NCBI GenBank assembly: GCA_002438405.1
Contig: DJOE01000001.1
Span: forward strand, 1-44,084
Length of the DNA stretch: 44,084 bases
Source: Cyanobacteria bacterium UBA6446
GTDB taxonomy: Bacteria > Cyanobacteriota > Vampirovibrionia > Gastranaerophilales > Gastranaerophilaceae
Reading direction: 5' to 3'
Part shown: piece after piece, positions 26,084 through 35,427 of the stretch
Layout: every line of letters begins with the position of its first letter
How positions within the stretch are numbered: the first letter of the stretch is position 1
Program-made: the position numbers and the translations under genes
The notes under the pieces: generated by a model
The model's input: only the letters and a program-made list of their open reading frames with translations
What the model was told of the DNA's origin: nothing
Databases searched by the model: none

Positions 26084-28444
26084 ATGAAAAAAGAATGGAT
26101 AATAGAGTCAACAGACTCTAATGAAAAATCTTTAATAAAAAGACTATTAGTTTCACGTGGAATTAAAACACCAGAGGAAATGAAAGAATTTCTAAATCCA
26201 TTAGAAATGACTTTAACTTCACCTAACGCATTTACTGATATGCAAAAAACTGTCGAAAGATTATCAAAAGCGATTGATAACAATGAAACAATTATTGTTT
26301 ATGGTGATTTTGATGCAGACGGTGTAACTTCAACTTCTATTCTTTACAAAACACTAAAATATTTAGGTGGAAATGTTCATTACTTTATTCCTGATAGAGA
26401 AAATGAAGGTCATGGTTTTGATAAAAAAGCTTTAATCAAACTGATGACAACCGTAAAACCAAAAGTAATTATCTCCGTTGACTGTGGAATTTCTGATGTT
26501 GATGCGGTCAAATTTATGAATAGTTTTAAAATTATTGATGTCATAATCACTGACCACCACGAAGCTCCAGAAGAATTACCTCCGGCTTATGCAATAATAA
26601 ATCCCAAAGCTCCAAATGCGTTAGACGAAAATTTATCAGCTAAACAGATTGAATATTTAACATATCTTGCAGGTTGTGGTGTTGCATTCAAAGTCGCACA
26701 AGCAATTCTTGCAAAATATGAAAAAACAGAATTTGTATATGAAATACTGCCTTTTGTTGCTGTTGGTACAGTATCAGATGTTGTTCCACTGTTAGGAGAA
26801 AACAGATATTTTGTAACAAAAGGTCTTGAACTAATTTCAAAAGGCAAGCATGAGGGGCTAAAAAAGCTTCTAGAAAGTGCCGGATATGATATTACCAAAG
26901 GTGTAACGTCAGAAATGATTGCTTTTGGAGTTGCGCCAAGAATTAATGCTTCAGGAAGACTTGATACAGTAGAATCTGCATTGAAAGTTTTAATCTCTGA
27001 TAATCCACAAGAAGTTCAAATGGCTGTAACAACTTTGAATGAATTAAACAAAGTTAGACAAACTTTATGTCAAGAAGTTTTTGCGCAAGCAGATGCAATG
27101 GTTCAAAAAGAGGGTAATAAAAACCCTGCAATAGTTTTATGCAAAGAGGGTTGGCATATTGGAATTATCGGAATTGTTGCATCAAAACTTGTTGAAAAAT
27201 ACTACAAACCTGTATTTTTAATGACCTATGTCAAAGACAAAGACCAATATAGATGTTCTGCAAGAAGTATTGAGGGAGTGCCTTTATATGATGTTATAAA
27301 TGAAAATGCAGATTTGTTTGATGGTTTTGGCGGACACAAAATGGCTGCCGGTTTGAGTTTCACTGGAGAAAAAACACCTTTTGAAACTGTAAAAAAAGCT
27401 CTATGTGAAACAGTTAAATCTTACACCGCAAATAAAGATCTTAAACCATTTGTTAATATTGATTTAATGCTTGAAGCTAGTGATGTAACAACTGATTTGG
27501 TCGAAGAGATTTCAAAACTTGAACCATTTGGAGCAATGAATCCAAGTCCAATATTTGCAATGAATAATTTAAAAGTTAAACAAAAAAGATTAATGGGTTC
27601 TGATAATTCACATCTTCGTTTAGTTGTAGGAAAAGATGCCTATGAATTCACTTCAATCTGGTGGCAAAAAGGTGATATCGGATTAAGTTCAGGTGACACT
27701 CTTGATATTGCTTTTCACCCACAAATAAATGAATTTAATGGAAATGTTTCTGTACAATTGATTATTGATGATATTCATTCAGATTCTTTGAAAGAAGAAG
27801 AAATTCAACCTCAAACGAATTACAAAATATATGACAACAGAGCAAAAACCGGAATTTTGCCTAGTGTAAATGATTATATTAAATCTTCTAAATTAAATAT
27901 AAGAATTTTTGCAGAAAGCAAACAAGTTCTTGATATGGTAAAACCATTTAAAGAAATTGCATCAAAAACTTTCACAAGACAAGATGTTCCAAAATGTGAT
28001 GTTGTAATGTTTTTTGATTATCCTGCAGATAGACAAACCCTTGAAAATATATTAGAAAAAGCTCAACCAAAAGGATTGCATTTCATGAGTTATGAACCGA
28101 AAGTTCTTGATGAACAAGAATTTTTGAAAACATTCACAGGAATGTTAAAATTTGCTGTTCATAACAACAACGGTAAAATTGAACTTGTCAGATGTGCAAG
28201 CTTTTTAGGTAAATCTGTAAAAGTTTTTGAAAGATTGTTAGATTTGTATGAAGAAGTTGGATTTATAAATATTTTAGATAAAAACAGTGCATTTTATACA
28301 GTTGAATTGTTAGGAATAGATGATTTGTCAAAAGTTCTTCACAGCACAAAATATTCTCAAATATTCGATATGATTATTGAGTGTGAAGCATTCCAAAAAA
28401 GTCTGCTGGAAGACGATTTATCTCAACTTCTTGTTGGTGTATAG
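26084..28444 (+). CDS. recJ: Single-stranded-DNA-specific 5'-3' exonuclease RecJ
   Basis: RecJ digests single-stranded DNA 5' to 3' in recombination and repair. The start at 26084 is preferred because GGGAGA lies just upstream; this gives 786 residues, longer than the roughly 570 of E. coli RecJ because of a C-terminal extension. Motifs: VYGDFDADGVTST (73 on), ISVDCGISD and the DHH triad in ITDHHEAPEELP (157-159), then the DHHA1 region with GFGGHKMAAGLSF (near 425-437). An OB-like segment follows. The extension of about 200 residues is of the kind seen in RecJ of Firmicutes and cyanobacteria. The gene is intact and single. Confidence 0.93.
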   Translation: MKKEWIIESTDSNEKSLIKRLLVSRGIKTPEEMKEFLNPLEMTLTSPNAFTDMQKTVERLSKAIDNNETIIVYGDFDADGVTSTSILYKTLKYLGGNVHYFIPDRENEGHGFDKKALIKLMTTVKPKVIISVDCGISDVDAVKFMNSFKIIDVIITDHHEAPEELPPAYAIINPKAPNALDENLSAKQIEYLTYLAGCGVAFKVAQAILAKYEKTEFVYEILPFVAVGTVSDVVPLLGENRYFVTKGLELISKGKHEGLKKLLESAGYDITKGVTSEMIAFGVAPRINASGRLDTVESALKVLISDNPQEVQMAVTTLNELNKVRQTLCQEVFAQADAMVQKEGNKNPAIVLCKEGWHIGIIGIVASKLVEKYYKPVFLMTYVKDKDQYRCSARSIEGVPLYDVINENADLFDGFGGHKMAAGLSFTGEKTPFETVKKALCETVKSYTANKDLKPFVNIDLMLEASDVTTDLVEEISKLEPFGAMNPSPIFAMNNLKVKQKRLMGSDNSHLRLVVGKDAYEFTSIWWQKGDIGLSSGDTLDIAFHPQINEFNGNVSVQLIIDDIHSDSLKEEEIQPQTNYKIYDNRAKTGILPSVNDYIKSSKLNIRIFAESKQVLDMVKPFKEIASKTFTRQDVPKCDVVMFFDYPADRQTLENILEKAQPKGLHFMSYEPKVLDEQEFLKTFTGMLKFAVHNNNGKIELVRCASFLGKSVKVFERLLDLYEEVGFINILDKNSAFYTVELLGIDDLSKVLHSTKYSQIFDMIIECEAFQKSLLEDDLSQLLVGV

Positions 28445-28451
28445 AAAAATA

Positions 28452-30236
28452 TTATGCAAATTGCATGTCATAAAGTTTTTTGTATTCACCATTTGGAATA
28501 CTAAGCAATTCATAGTGAGTTCCCATTTCAGTTAAATATCCGTGATTTATTACGGCAATTTTATCAGCATTTTGAATTGTTGATAATCTATGTGCAATAA
28601 CAAAAACTGTTCTATCTTTCATCAAATTATCAATAGCTTGTTGAACAATATGTTCTGCTTGATTATCTAATGCTGATGTAGCTTCATCTAAAACAAGTAT
28701 TGGTGCGTTTTTCAAGAATGCTCTTGCTATACCAATTCTCTGTTTTTGACCACCGGATAATAGAACCCCTCTTTCTCCTATTGGAGTATCTAAACCTTTT
28801 TCTAAACTGTTTATAAAATCATCAAGATATGAATTTTTTATTGCTTGTTGAAGTTCTTCTTCAGTTGCATTCAGATTTCCTATCATAATATTATCTCTAA
28901 TTGTACCCTCAAATAAGAAATTATCTTGGAAAACAACCGCAATATTTGCTCTTAAATCATCAATTTTAATTTTATAAATAGATATTCCGTCAATTTTTAT
29001 ATCGCCACCTTTTGTATTATAAAATCTTGGCAAAAGATTAACAATTGTTGTTTTACCCCCTCCGGAATTTCCAACAAGTGCAATTGTTTCACCCTTTTTA
29101 ACCTCAAAAGAAATATTATGTAAAACATAAACATCTTTTTTATAATAAAAAGAAACATCATCAAATGTAATTTTGTCAGAGAATTTTGGAAAATCGACCG
29201 CATCTTTTTTATCTTGAAAACCTGTCTTTTTATCGAGTTTTGAAACAACTCTATCCATTGCACAAAGACATGTTGTCATATTTTTTGCATTATTTCCAAG
29301 CCCTTTAATAGGAGTGTATAGCATAATTAATGCAGTAATAAATGATACAAATTGACCTGCCGTCAATGTTCCTTTAACAATAAAATAACTACCTAAACCA
29401 ATAACAGCACCAATTCCGACAGATACAATAATATGCATCATTGGAGATAGCCAACCAACATGTTGAGTTATTTTCATTTTCAAATTAAATACATTATGTA
29501 CAAGTTCTGAGAAATTTTTAGAATTTAAATCATATAAATTATATGCTGCAATAATTTTATTTCCCCCAAAAGCTTCATTGTAAGTAGTCAAAACTTTTGC
29601 ATTTTCACCCTCTGAACGGTTATAAACATCTTTGATTGCAGATTTCATTTTCATTAGTGGAATCATTGCACAGGTCAAAACTGAAACCGCAATAATTGCT
29701 AATTGCCAAGAGTTATAAAATAGAACGCCAATCAAAGATATTGATGAAAATAATCTAGAAATACAAGATTTCATATTTGATAACAAGCCACTACAAGATT
29801 TATCAGCATCGTTGTTATAAGCTTTTAAAACTTTTCCTGATGTTTGTTTATCGAAAAAATATGAAGATTGACGCATCAATTTTGTATATAAATCAATCTT
29901 TAAATCATTTGTAACTCTTCCACCAACCCAATCATTCATATATGTAGCAAGGTAATTCAATGAACCTTGAATTGTTGTAAATAAAATAATTAAAAATGGA
30001 ATATACCAAGTTGAATGGATTTGTTTGTTAAGCATCACAATATCCATATAAGGTTTTAGTGCTAAAGCAATAACGGCATCTAAAGCACCAATTGGAATTG
30101 CTAAACCTAAAGCCAAAAATGTCCTAAAAAGGTATGGTCTGAAATATGGAAGAATTCTTGACAAACTATGATAGTTTTCATTATTTCCATATTTTTCGTC
30201 CATTTTTTGTTTTATTTTATGAAATAAATTTGTCAT
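28452..30236 (-). CDS. MsbA-like ABC exporter (permease fused to ATPase)
   Basis: The 594-residue half-transporter acts as a dimer in the inner membrane and probably flips or exports a lipid-linked product. The membrane domain covers about 30-330 with six segments (for example ALGLAIPIGALDAVIALAL, 42-60). The ATPase has Walker A GNSGGGKT (389-396), signature LSGGQ (493-497), Walker B ILVLDE (513-518) and the H-loop VIAHRLSTIQ. It is the last gene of the surface-polymer operon, and its ATG overlaps the acyltransferase stop. The position suggests export of the product of that operon; a general lipid A-flippase role is the alternative. Confidence 0.88.
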   Translation of the reverse strand: MTNLFHKIKQKMDEKYGNNENYHSLSRILPYFRPYLFRTFLALGLAIPIGALDAVIALALKPYMDIVMLNKQIHSTWYIPFLIILFTTIQGSLNYLATYMNDWVGGRVTNDLKIDLYTKLMRQSSYFFDKQTSGKVLKAYNNDADKSCSGLLSNMKSCISRLFSSISLIGVLFYNSWQLAIIAVSVLTCAMIPLMKMKSAIKDVYNRSEGENAKVLTTYNEAFGGNKIIAAYNLYDLNSKNFSELVHNVFNLKMKITQHVGWLSPMMHIIVSVGIGAVIGLGSYFIVKGTLTAGQFVSFITALIMLYTPIKGLGNNAKNMTTCLCAMDRVVSKLDKKTGFQDKKDAVDFPKFSDKITFDDVSFYYKKDVYVLHNISFEVKKGETIALVGNSGGGKTTIVNLLPRFYNTKGGDIKIDGISIYKIKIDDLRANIAVVFQDNFLFEGTIRDNIMIGNLNATEEELQQAIKNSYLDDFINSLEKGLDTPIGERGVLLSGGQKQRIGIARAFLKNAPILVLDEATSALDNQAEHIVQQAIDNLMKDRTVFVIAHRLSTIQNADKIAVINHGYLTEMGTHYELLSIPNGEYKKLYDMQFA

Positions 30237-31351
30237 TTATTTTCTCCTTGAACGATTGTTCTACAAAATAATTTGTCTTTCAAATATTTTGCACATAGAA
30301 TTTCAACAAAATGATACGCAAATATTGCTAATATTAAAATAGTTAATAACATTATAATGATAGGCAAAACAGGGTGCAAAACAACCCAATCTACATTTTT
30401 TTGCCATAAAACAATCCCGAAAACTTTTATAATAACATTATGCACAACATACATAGAATATTGATATCTTCCTAAAAATACCCAAACATCTTTATCTAAA
30501 ATATTTGATATATAACCTTTTTTGAAAATAAATAAACTGAACAAAACAGTAAATCCAATAACAAAAAATATATTATTATATTTCAAATGTGGAAAACATA
30601 ACCACCAAACTACAAATGCAAATGATAATATTTCAGCAAATGTAATCAAGATTTTTTTCAATTTAGAGGGAGTAAAATTTTGGATTTTTGTATAGTTATT
30701 TTTGAATAATTTAGCAACCAAACAACCTAGACCAATTCCGCCCAAACCTCTCAAAAAACCTACATTTAAAATAAAATAATAATTTTTTAACGGTTTATTA
30801 AAATATCCATGCTTCAAAATTTCTAATATTCCGTAACCTAAAATAACTAAAATTGTGATTAAAGTTGTTTGATATTTTTTAGAAACAAACTTCAATATGC
30901 AAAAATACAACAGCAACCCTGCAAATAACACTGATGTAAACCATAAAACTGCATTATTCCCAATAGAAATACATACTCCAAATTGATTTAACAACAACGC
31001 AGTCATTAAATTAGATATAAATTTGAATGGAAATGCATTTAACATTGTTCCAATTAGACAAAGAATAAAACTAAAAATTATAACCGGAGTTAATCTTATA
31101 TATTTCTTTTTTATAAAATCTACAACTTTTGTCGAATTTTTGAATGTTAAAAACAACAAAAAACCTGCAATTATAAAAAATCCTTCAACAGAATTATAAG
31201 AAAAAGCAATAAATGATTTTATAAAACTATACAAATAGATATTAGGAAAAATTGAACACAAACACCAATCTCTTGTTATAAACATGTGGTGTAAAACAAT
31301 AGAAAGCATTAAAAAAGTTCTCAAAAATTCTATATTTTTAATTTTTTGCAT
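30233..31351 (-). CDS. Acyltransferase family 3 membrane protein
   Basis: The start is the ATG at 31351 with GAGGAA just upstream, giving 372 residues beginning MQKIKNIEFLRTFLMLSIVLHHM. The family transfers acetyl or other acyl groups to surface sugars, and IEFLRTF with the following HH is its usual opening. About ten hydrophobic segments cover the protein, such as VEGFFIIAGFLLFLTF and YSMYVVHNVIIKVFGIVLW. It is the sixth of seven genes of the polymer operon, starting one base after the SDR stop and overlapping the ABC transporter start. O-acetylation of the polymer is a reasonable inference. Confidence 0.85.
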   Translation of the reverse strand: MQKIKNIEFLRTFLMLSIVLHHMFITRDWCLCSIFPNIYLYSFIKSFIAFSYNSVEGFFIIAGFLLFLTFKNSTKVVDFIKKKYIRLTPVIIFSFILCLIGTMLNAFPFKFISNLMTALLLNQFGVCISIGNNAVLWFTSVLFAGLLLYFCILKFVSKKYQTTLITILVILGYGILEILKHGYFNKPLKNYYFILNVGFLRGLGGIGLGCLVAKLFKNNYTKIQNFTPSKLKKILITFAEILSFAFVVWWLCFPHLKYNNIFFVIGFTVLFSLFIFKKGYISNILDKDVWVFLGRYQYSMYVVHNVIIKVFGIVLWQKNVDWVVLHPVLPIIIMLLTILILAIFAYHFVEILCAKYLKDKLFCRTIVQGENK

Positions 31352-31352
31352 T

Positions 31353-32360
31353 CTATTCCTCGTTTTGCATGTCAGAAATTGTTCTTTCAAACATTTCTTT
31401 CATATCTACTTTTGGTTGCCAACCTAATTGTTCCAGTTTTTCAGTATTTAAACAAATTTTGACAGTAGGGTTATATCCACGATTTACATCATCAATTTCA
31501 TAAACAACTTTTGTAATCTCGTTTTCTAACAAATTTGCCATTTCTGCAATTGAACAATACGTATTTTTATTTGCAATATTATATGCACTATTTTTTTTAC
31601 CTTTAGTCAAAACTGTGAAAATTGCTCTAACAGCATCTGTTGTATAACAGTAATTTCTCTTTGTTTCTCCTTTTGTATGAAGAATAATATCTTCACCATT
31701 TATAACAGCTTTTGAAAATTGTGCAAAAACTCTGTTATCATTTTTTGAAACCCCAGCACCAAAAGTTTGGGCAAGTCTTACAATTTTTACAGGAACTCCG
31801 TATTCACTTCCATAAGAAATACACATCGTTTCAGCCATTTTTTTACTTTCAGAATAACTGCTTCTTGGGTTCAAAATATCTATAAATCCATAATCATTTT
31901 CTTCAATATCTTCTTTTTGATTTACTCCATAAACTTCAAGTGAAGACAAATAAACCATGCCTGTAATTTTCTTGTTCTTTGCAATTTCTAAAACGTTACG
32001 AGTTCCGTTTAAAGCCGTATAAATTGTTTCTACTGGTTTTTCAACAAAATCTTTTGAAGAAGTTGTACTGGCAGTATGGATTATATAATCAATTTTCCTT
32101 GTTGTTTGAATTTTTTGGTTAATATCTTGAACCAAAAATGATAACCTGTTAGATTTACCAAAAATTTTATTTGCTTTTTCTTCATTTCGAACAAGGGCTA
32201 TCACTTGGGTATTAAATCCGGAATTCAGTAAACTCTTTACACATAATTTACCCAAAAGACCAGTAGCTCCAGTTACTAAAATCGTTTTTCCATCAAAAAC
32301 AGACATATCAAAGTCTTTTATAATATTATTTATATCTTCTTCAAAAATAGAACTTGTCAT
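31353..32360 (-). CDS. Extended SDR (NAD-dependent epimerase/dehydratase)
   Basis: The 335-residue protein has the cofactor site TILVTGATGLLGKLC (about 26-40), the SSLEVYG segment and the active-site YSESKK, as in sugar-nucleotide epimerases and reductases. It is closely similar to the first half of the broken fusion at 10946. It follows the cytidylyltransferase gene by 12 bases, so it probably works on its substrate or product. TarI-type systems usually use an alcohol dehydrogenase (TarJ) to make ribitol phosphate; this SDR may replace it. That is an inference: an epimerase acting on another sugar nucleotide is equally compatible with the motifs. Confidence 0.82.
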   Translation of the reverse strand: MTSSIFEEDINNIIKDFDMSVFDGKTILVTGATGLLGKLCVKSLLNSGFNTQVIALVRNEEKANKIFGKSNRLSFLVQDINQKIQTTRKIDYIIHTASTTSSKDFVEKPVETIYTALNGTRNVLEIAKNKKITGMVYLSSLEVYGVNQKEDIEENDYGFIDILNPRSSYSESKKMAETMCISYGSEYGVPVKIVRLAQTFGAGVSKNDNRVFAQFSKAVINGEDIILHTKGETKRNYCYTTDAVRAIFTVLTKGKKNSAYNIANKNTYCSIAEMANLLENEITKVVYEIDDVNRGYNPTVKICLNTEKLEQLGWQPKVDMKEMFERTISDMQNEE

Positions 32361-32372
32361 AAATATTCAAAC

Positions 32373-33116
32373 CTACTTCCCTATTTGAAGTCCAAACGCT
32401 TCCAAATCTTCTTTGTATCTAATCAATGCACGTAAAATATACAAATCTTCTATTGTTGTAATTTTTATATTGCCTCGATTTCCACTAACCATAAAAGTTT
32501 TTTTGTTCAAAGTTTTAAACAATGTACAAGTATCGACAATATCTGTATAATTCGGATTTGTTTTGCGAGTAATTTCGTGAGCTTCTACTACTTCACCCAA
32601 ATGAAAACTTTGAGGAGCTTGTGCTGCATAAGTATGTTTTCTATATGGTACGTGTTCTGGATTTTCACCATTTTCTGAAATCAGAATAGTTTCAAAACAA
32701 GAAGTACAAGTAATTGCATTACCATTTTTCTTTGCGCATTCAATATTTTTCGTAATAACTTCTTCTGTTATATTTGGTCGAACACCATCGTGAATTAAAA
32801 CAATTGAATCATTCGGATTTTCACTTTGAGCAAGTTTAAGTGCATTATAAATAGAATCTTGACCAGTATTTCCACCTTTAACAATTCCTGCAGTCTTTGT
32901 TATGTAGTGATGTTTGATTAAATCTTGCATATAATCAAAATAATCAGGGTGAATTGCGATATAAATTTTATCAATATCTTTATGTTTTTCAAAAAGTTCT
33001 AAAGTATGAATAATAATAGGTTTATCATTAATCTTTAAAAACTGTTTAGGTATTGAATTTTCACCGGAACTCAATCTCTGTCCTGTTCCTCCTGCAAAAA
33101 TTATCGCAATATTCAT
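32373..33116 (-). CDS. IspD/TarI-like cytidylyltransferase
   Basis: The 247-residue enzyme transfers CMP from CTP to a phosphorylated polyol. It opens with the nucleotide-binding signature FAGGTGQRLS (AGGTGQR 8-14), then IPKQFLKI, SIVLIHDGVRP and YAAQAPQSF, and ends with LYILRALIRYKEDLEAFG. The fold does not separate IspD (isoprenoid pathway) from TarI (CDP-ribitol). It lies between a polyol-phosphate transferase and an SDR, so a TarI-like role in capsule or teichoic-acid-like polymer synthesis is favoured. A paralog at 10231 is frameshifted. This copy is intact and overlaps no neighbour, with gaps of 2 and 12 bases. Confidence 0.85.
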   Translation of the reverse strand: MNIAIIFAGGTGQRLSSGENSIPKQFLKINDKPIIIHTLELFEKHKDIDKIYIAIHPDYFDYMQDLIKHHYITKTAGIVKGGNTGQDSIYNALKLAQSENPNDSIVLIHDGVRPNITEEVITKNIECAKKNGNAITCTSCFETILISENGENPEHVPYRKHTYAAQAPQSFHLGEVVEAHEITRKTNPNYTDIVDTCTLFKTLNKKTFMVSGNRGNIKITTIEDLYILRALIRYKEDLEAFGLQIGK

Positions 33117-33118
33117 AT

Positions 33119-34372
33119 CTACACTTCTTCTTTCATTATTTGTTCTATCAAATCAACTACACGTTCAGATGCATGTCCATCTTCCATACAACCTTTATCT
33201 TCCAAAAAGTCTGTAATATTTTTTTGATATTTTTCATTATCAAAATTCAAAACATTCTCAACTAACTCTTTGTTATTAACCGCAATCGGGAATGGTGTAG
33301 TTTCAAGCGGATAATAAAAACCTCTATCATTATTAAAATCTTTTATATCAGTTGCAAATACAAATGCCGGTTTTCTTGACAACATAAAATCAAAAATACA
33401 ACTTGAATAATCAGTAATTGCTGCATCACTAGACACTAACAACTCTTGAATATCCGGATAAAAACAAGCATCAATAAGTTTGTCTGACTCTGTAATCAAT
33501 TCTTTGTCATATTTTTTTGTCCTTGGGTGAAGTCTTGCAAAACAAACCCAATCACCGCCAAATTTTTCTTCCATTGCTTTTAGAACTTTTTCATAATCTA
33601 AATCATAGCAATCAATATTTCCACTATCACGGAATGACGGAACATATAGAAGAATTTTTTTATCTTCTGGAATATTATAAAATTCTTTGACTTTTTGTTT
33701 TATTTTTGTTGAATCCTTAAAAAATATATCGTTTCTTGGGTGGCCGAATTCTTTTATTTCATTATTAAACCATAAAGCACGTCTGAAAATTTTATTTTCA
33801 AATTCACTATCTGTCAAAAGATAATCCATCATTGAAGAATCTAATTTTGACCTATTTACCCATTCTTGTTTCAATTCACCAACAAAAGCATCAACATCTG
33901 CATCAAGTTTTTTTATACCCAAAGAACCATGCCAAGTTTGAATGTAATATTGACCCTCTTTTTTTCTTAAACCTTTTTTTAAGAAATAATTTTTTCTCTG
34001 GTTATCAATCCAAATCTTTGCACTCGCAAGTTCTTTCAATGCTTGTTTTGAACCATAACCAACCAGTCTTATTTGTTCAGGAAAAACATTCTTTTCTTTT
34101 TCCTTAGTTACACTTCTTACAAGCCAAACCAATTCATAAGGCAAGTTTCTTCTAATAATTTCTTCAGCAATATATTTTGGATTACAACCATAACTATTTC
34201 CGTTGAAGTTTTCAAAAACTATTTTATCTTTTTGAACCGGAAGAGTTTCACAAATTTCTCTATAATATTTAGACTGGTCAATCCTGATAGGAATACCTAA
34301 GAACATTATCAATTTATCTGTTCCACTGTTTGTTATAGAAAAAATATACTCTAATGGTCTTAATTTAGACAA
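33119..34372 (-). CDS. CDP-glycerol/ribitol glycerophosphotransferase (TagB/TagF type)
   Basis: The 417-residue protein transfers polyol phosphate from a CDP-activated donor to a lipid-linked chain at the inner membrane. Family features are GNSYGCNPKYIAEEI, YYIQTWHGSLGIKKL (about 142-156), FGHPRNDIFF, CFARLHPRTKKYD (about 275-287), DAAITDYSSCIFDF and RPAFVFATDIKDF near the end. It starts at TTG (34372) with AGGAG upstream, right after the LicD stop. The intact copy shows how much of the damaged gene at 10946-13246 is lost. The N-terminal segment YIFSITNSGTDKLIMFLG matches one in the neighbouring LicD protein. Confidence 0.88.
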   Translation of the reverse strand: MSKLRPLEYIFSITNSGTDKLIMFLGIPIRIDQSKYYREICETLPVQKDKIVFENFNGNSYGCNPKYIAEEIIRRNLPYELVWLVRSVTKEKEKNVFPEQIRLVGYGSKQALKELASAKIWIDNQRKNYFLKKGLRKKEGQYYIQTWHGSLGIKKLDADVDAFVGELKQEWVNRSKLDSSMMDYLLTDSEFENKIFRRALWFNNEIKEFGHPRNDIFFKDSTKIKQKVKEFYNIPEDKKILLYVPSFRDSGNIDCYDLDYEKVLKAMEEKFGGDWVCFARLHPRTKKYDKELITESDKLIDACFYPDIQELLVSSDAAITDYSSCIFDFMLSRKPAFVFATDIKDFNNDRGFYYPLETTPFPIAVNNKELVENVLNFDNEKYQKNITDFLEDKGCMEDGHASERVVDLIEQIMKEEV

Positions 34373-34373
34373 T

Positions 34374-35357
34374 TTAGTTTTCTCCTCTTAACTTTTTCAA
34401 TTCCAAAATTTCTTCTTCTATAAATTGATTTTCATCAGTATGATGTGGGCAAATACTCTTTGGAAATTCCATATATTTGCCATAAATATTTCGAAGCATA
34501 AAATCTGTATCATTTGGACAACAAAATTCATATCCCTCAAATTCAATTTTCTTTAAAGGAAAAATTTGATCATAATCATAAATCCAATTGTTCCATCTAT
34601 GAGGAAAATCAATTCCCCAGTGAATAGACGGTCTTATGTTTTCATTCACAATAATATTTTCATTTATCTGTTTTTGAGTGATACTTTTAAACTTTTCTTC
34701 TAATTTTTGAGTATCAGAAATTCTAAACGGATTTAGCGATAACATTTTTCTAATAAACTTAATTTTATTATTCAAATGTTTTTTATCTTGACCCTGAACT
34801 TCTGTAAAATAAAAATCATGCGGGAAAATATCTACAAAAGCTTGTTTTATTTTTTTGTGTTTAATTTTCAAAATACAAGTTGCAGAAGCATTTTCATCTC
34901 GCCACAATTCACAATACAAATCAGGATTTTGAGTAGAAGAATTGAAAATTTCTGGAAATTTTTCATAATCTTCTCTCATCATATCAGTGTCAACATCATC
35001 GTCCCAAGGAATAAAACCTTTATGACGTTTTGCACCTAATAATGTACCACCACTTAACCAATATCTTATATTATTTTCAGAGCAAACTCTATCCATTTCT
35101 TTTAAAATTGATAAAAGAGCTAATTGATAATCTCTTAAGAATCCCTCTGCAGGTGGAATTTTTGTAATATCAGAATATTTTGAATAATCAACACTAATTC
35201 TTTTCTTATTTGAAGATTTTAAAATTCTGAGTTTTATACCGAAAATTCTAACAAGTTTATGACTATAATCTGCATCACTAATAGAGAAAATATTTTTCAA
35301 TATTCCCTTTAATAATGCACAAGAAGTATTATTGTTTTTTTGCAACTTCTCTTCCAT
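34374..35357 (-). CDS. LicD family phosphotransferase
   Basis: LicD-fold enzymes transfer phosphorylcholine, or ribitol phosphate in the eukaryotic relatives fukutin and FKRP, from a CDP donor to glycans. The 327-residue protein has the core motif RYWLSGGTLLGAKRHKGFIP followed by WDDDVD (118-123), the metal-binding acidic cluster. CPNDTDFMLRNIYGKYM near the end fits the family. The first 55 residues carry a segment NIFSISDADYSHKLVRIFG shared in pattern with the next gene. No choline kinase or CCT gene is nearby, so polyol phosphate from the neighbouring cytidylyltransferase is the more likely donor product. It follows galE by 70 bases. Confidence 0.85.
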   Translation of the reverse strand: MEEKLQKNNNTSCALLKGILKNIFSISDADYSHKLVRIFGIKLRILKSSNKKRISVDYSKYSDITKIPPAEGFLRDYQLALLSILKEMDRVCSENNIRYWLSGGTLLGAKRHKGFIPWDDDVDTDMMREDYEKFPEIFNSSTQNPDLYCELWRDENASATCILKIKHKKIKQAFVDIFPHDFYFTEVQGQDKKHLNNKIKFIRKMLSLNPFRISDTQKLEEKFKSITQKQINENIIVNENIRPSIHWGIDFPHRWNNWIYDYDQIFPLKKIEFEGYEFCCPNDTDFMLRNIYGKYMEFPKSICPHHTDENQFIEEEILELKKLRGEN

Positions 35358-35427
35358 AATCCCTATCCGTCTTAATACTTAATAATAAAAGTACTTCAAA
35401 ATCATTCACAAATCAAGAAAAGGCTTT

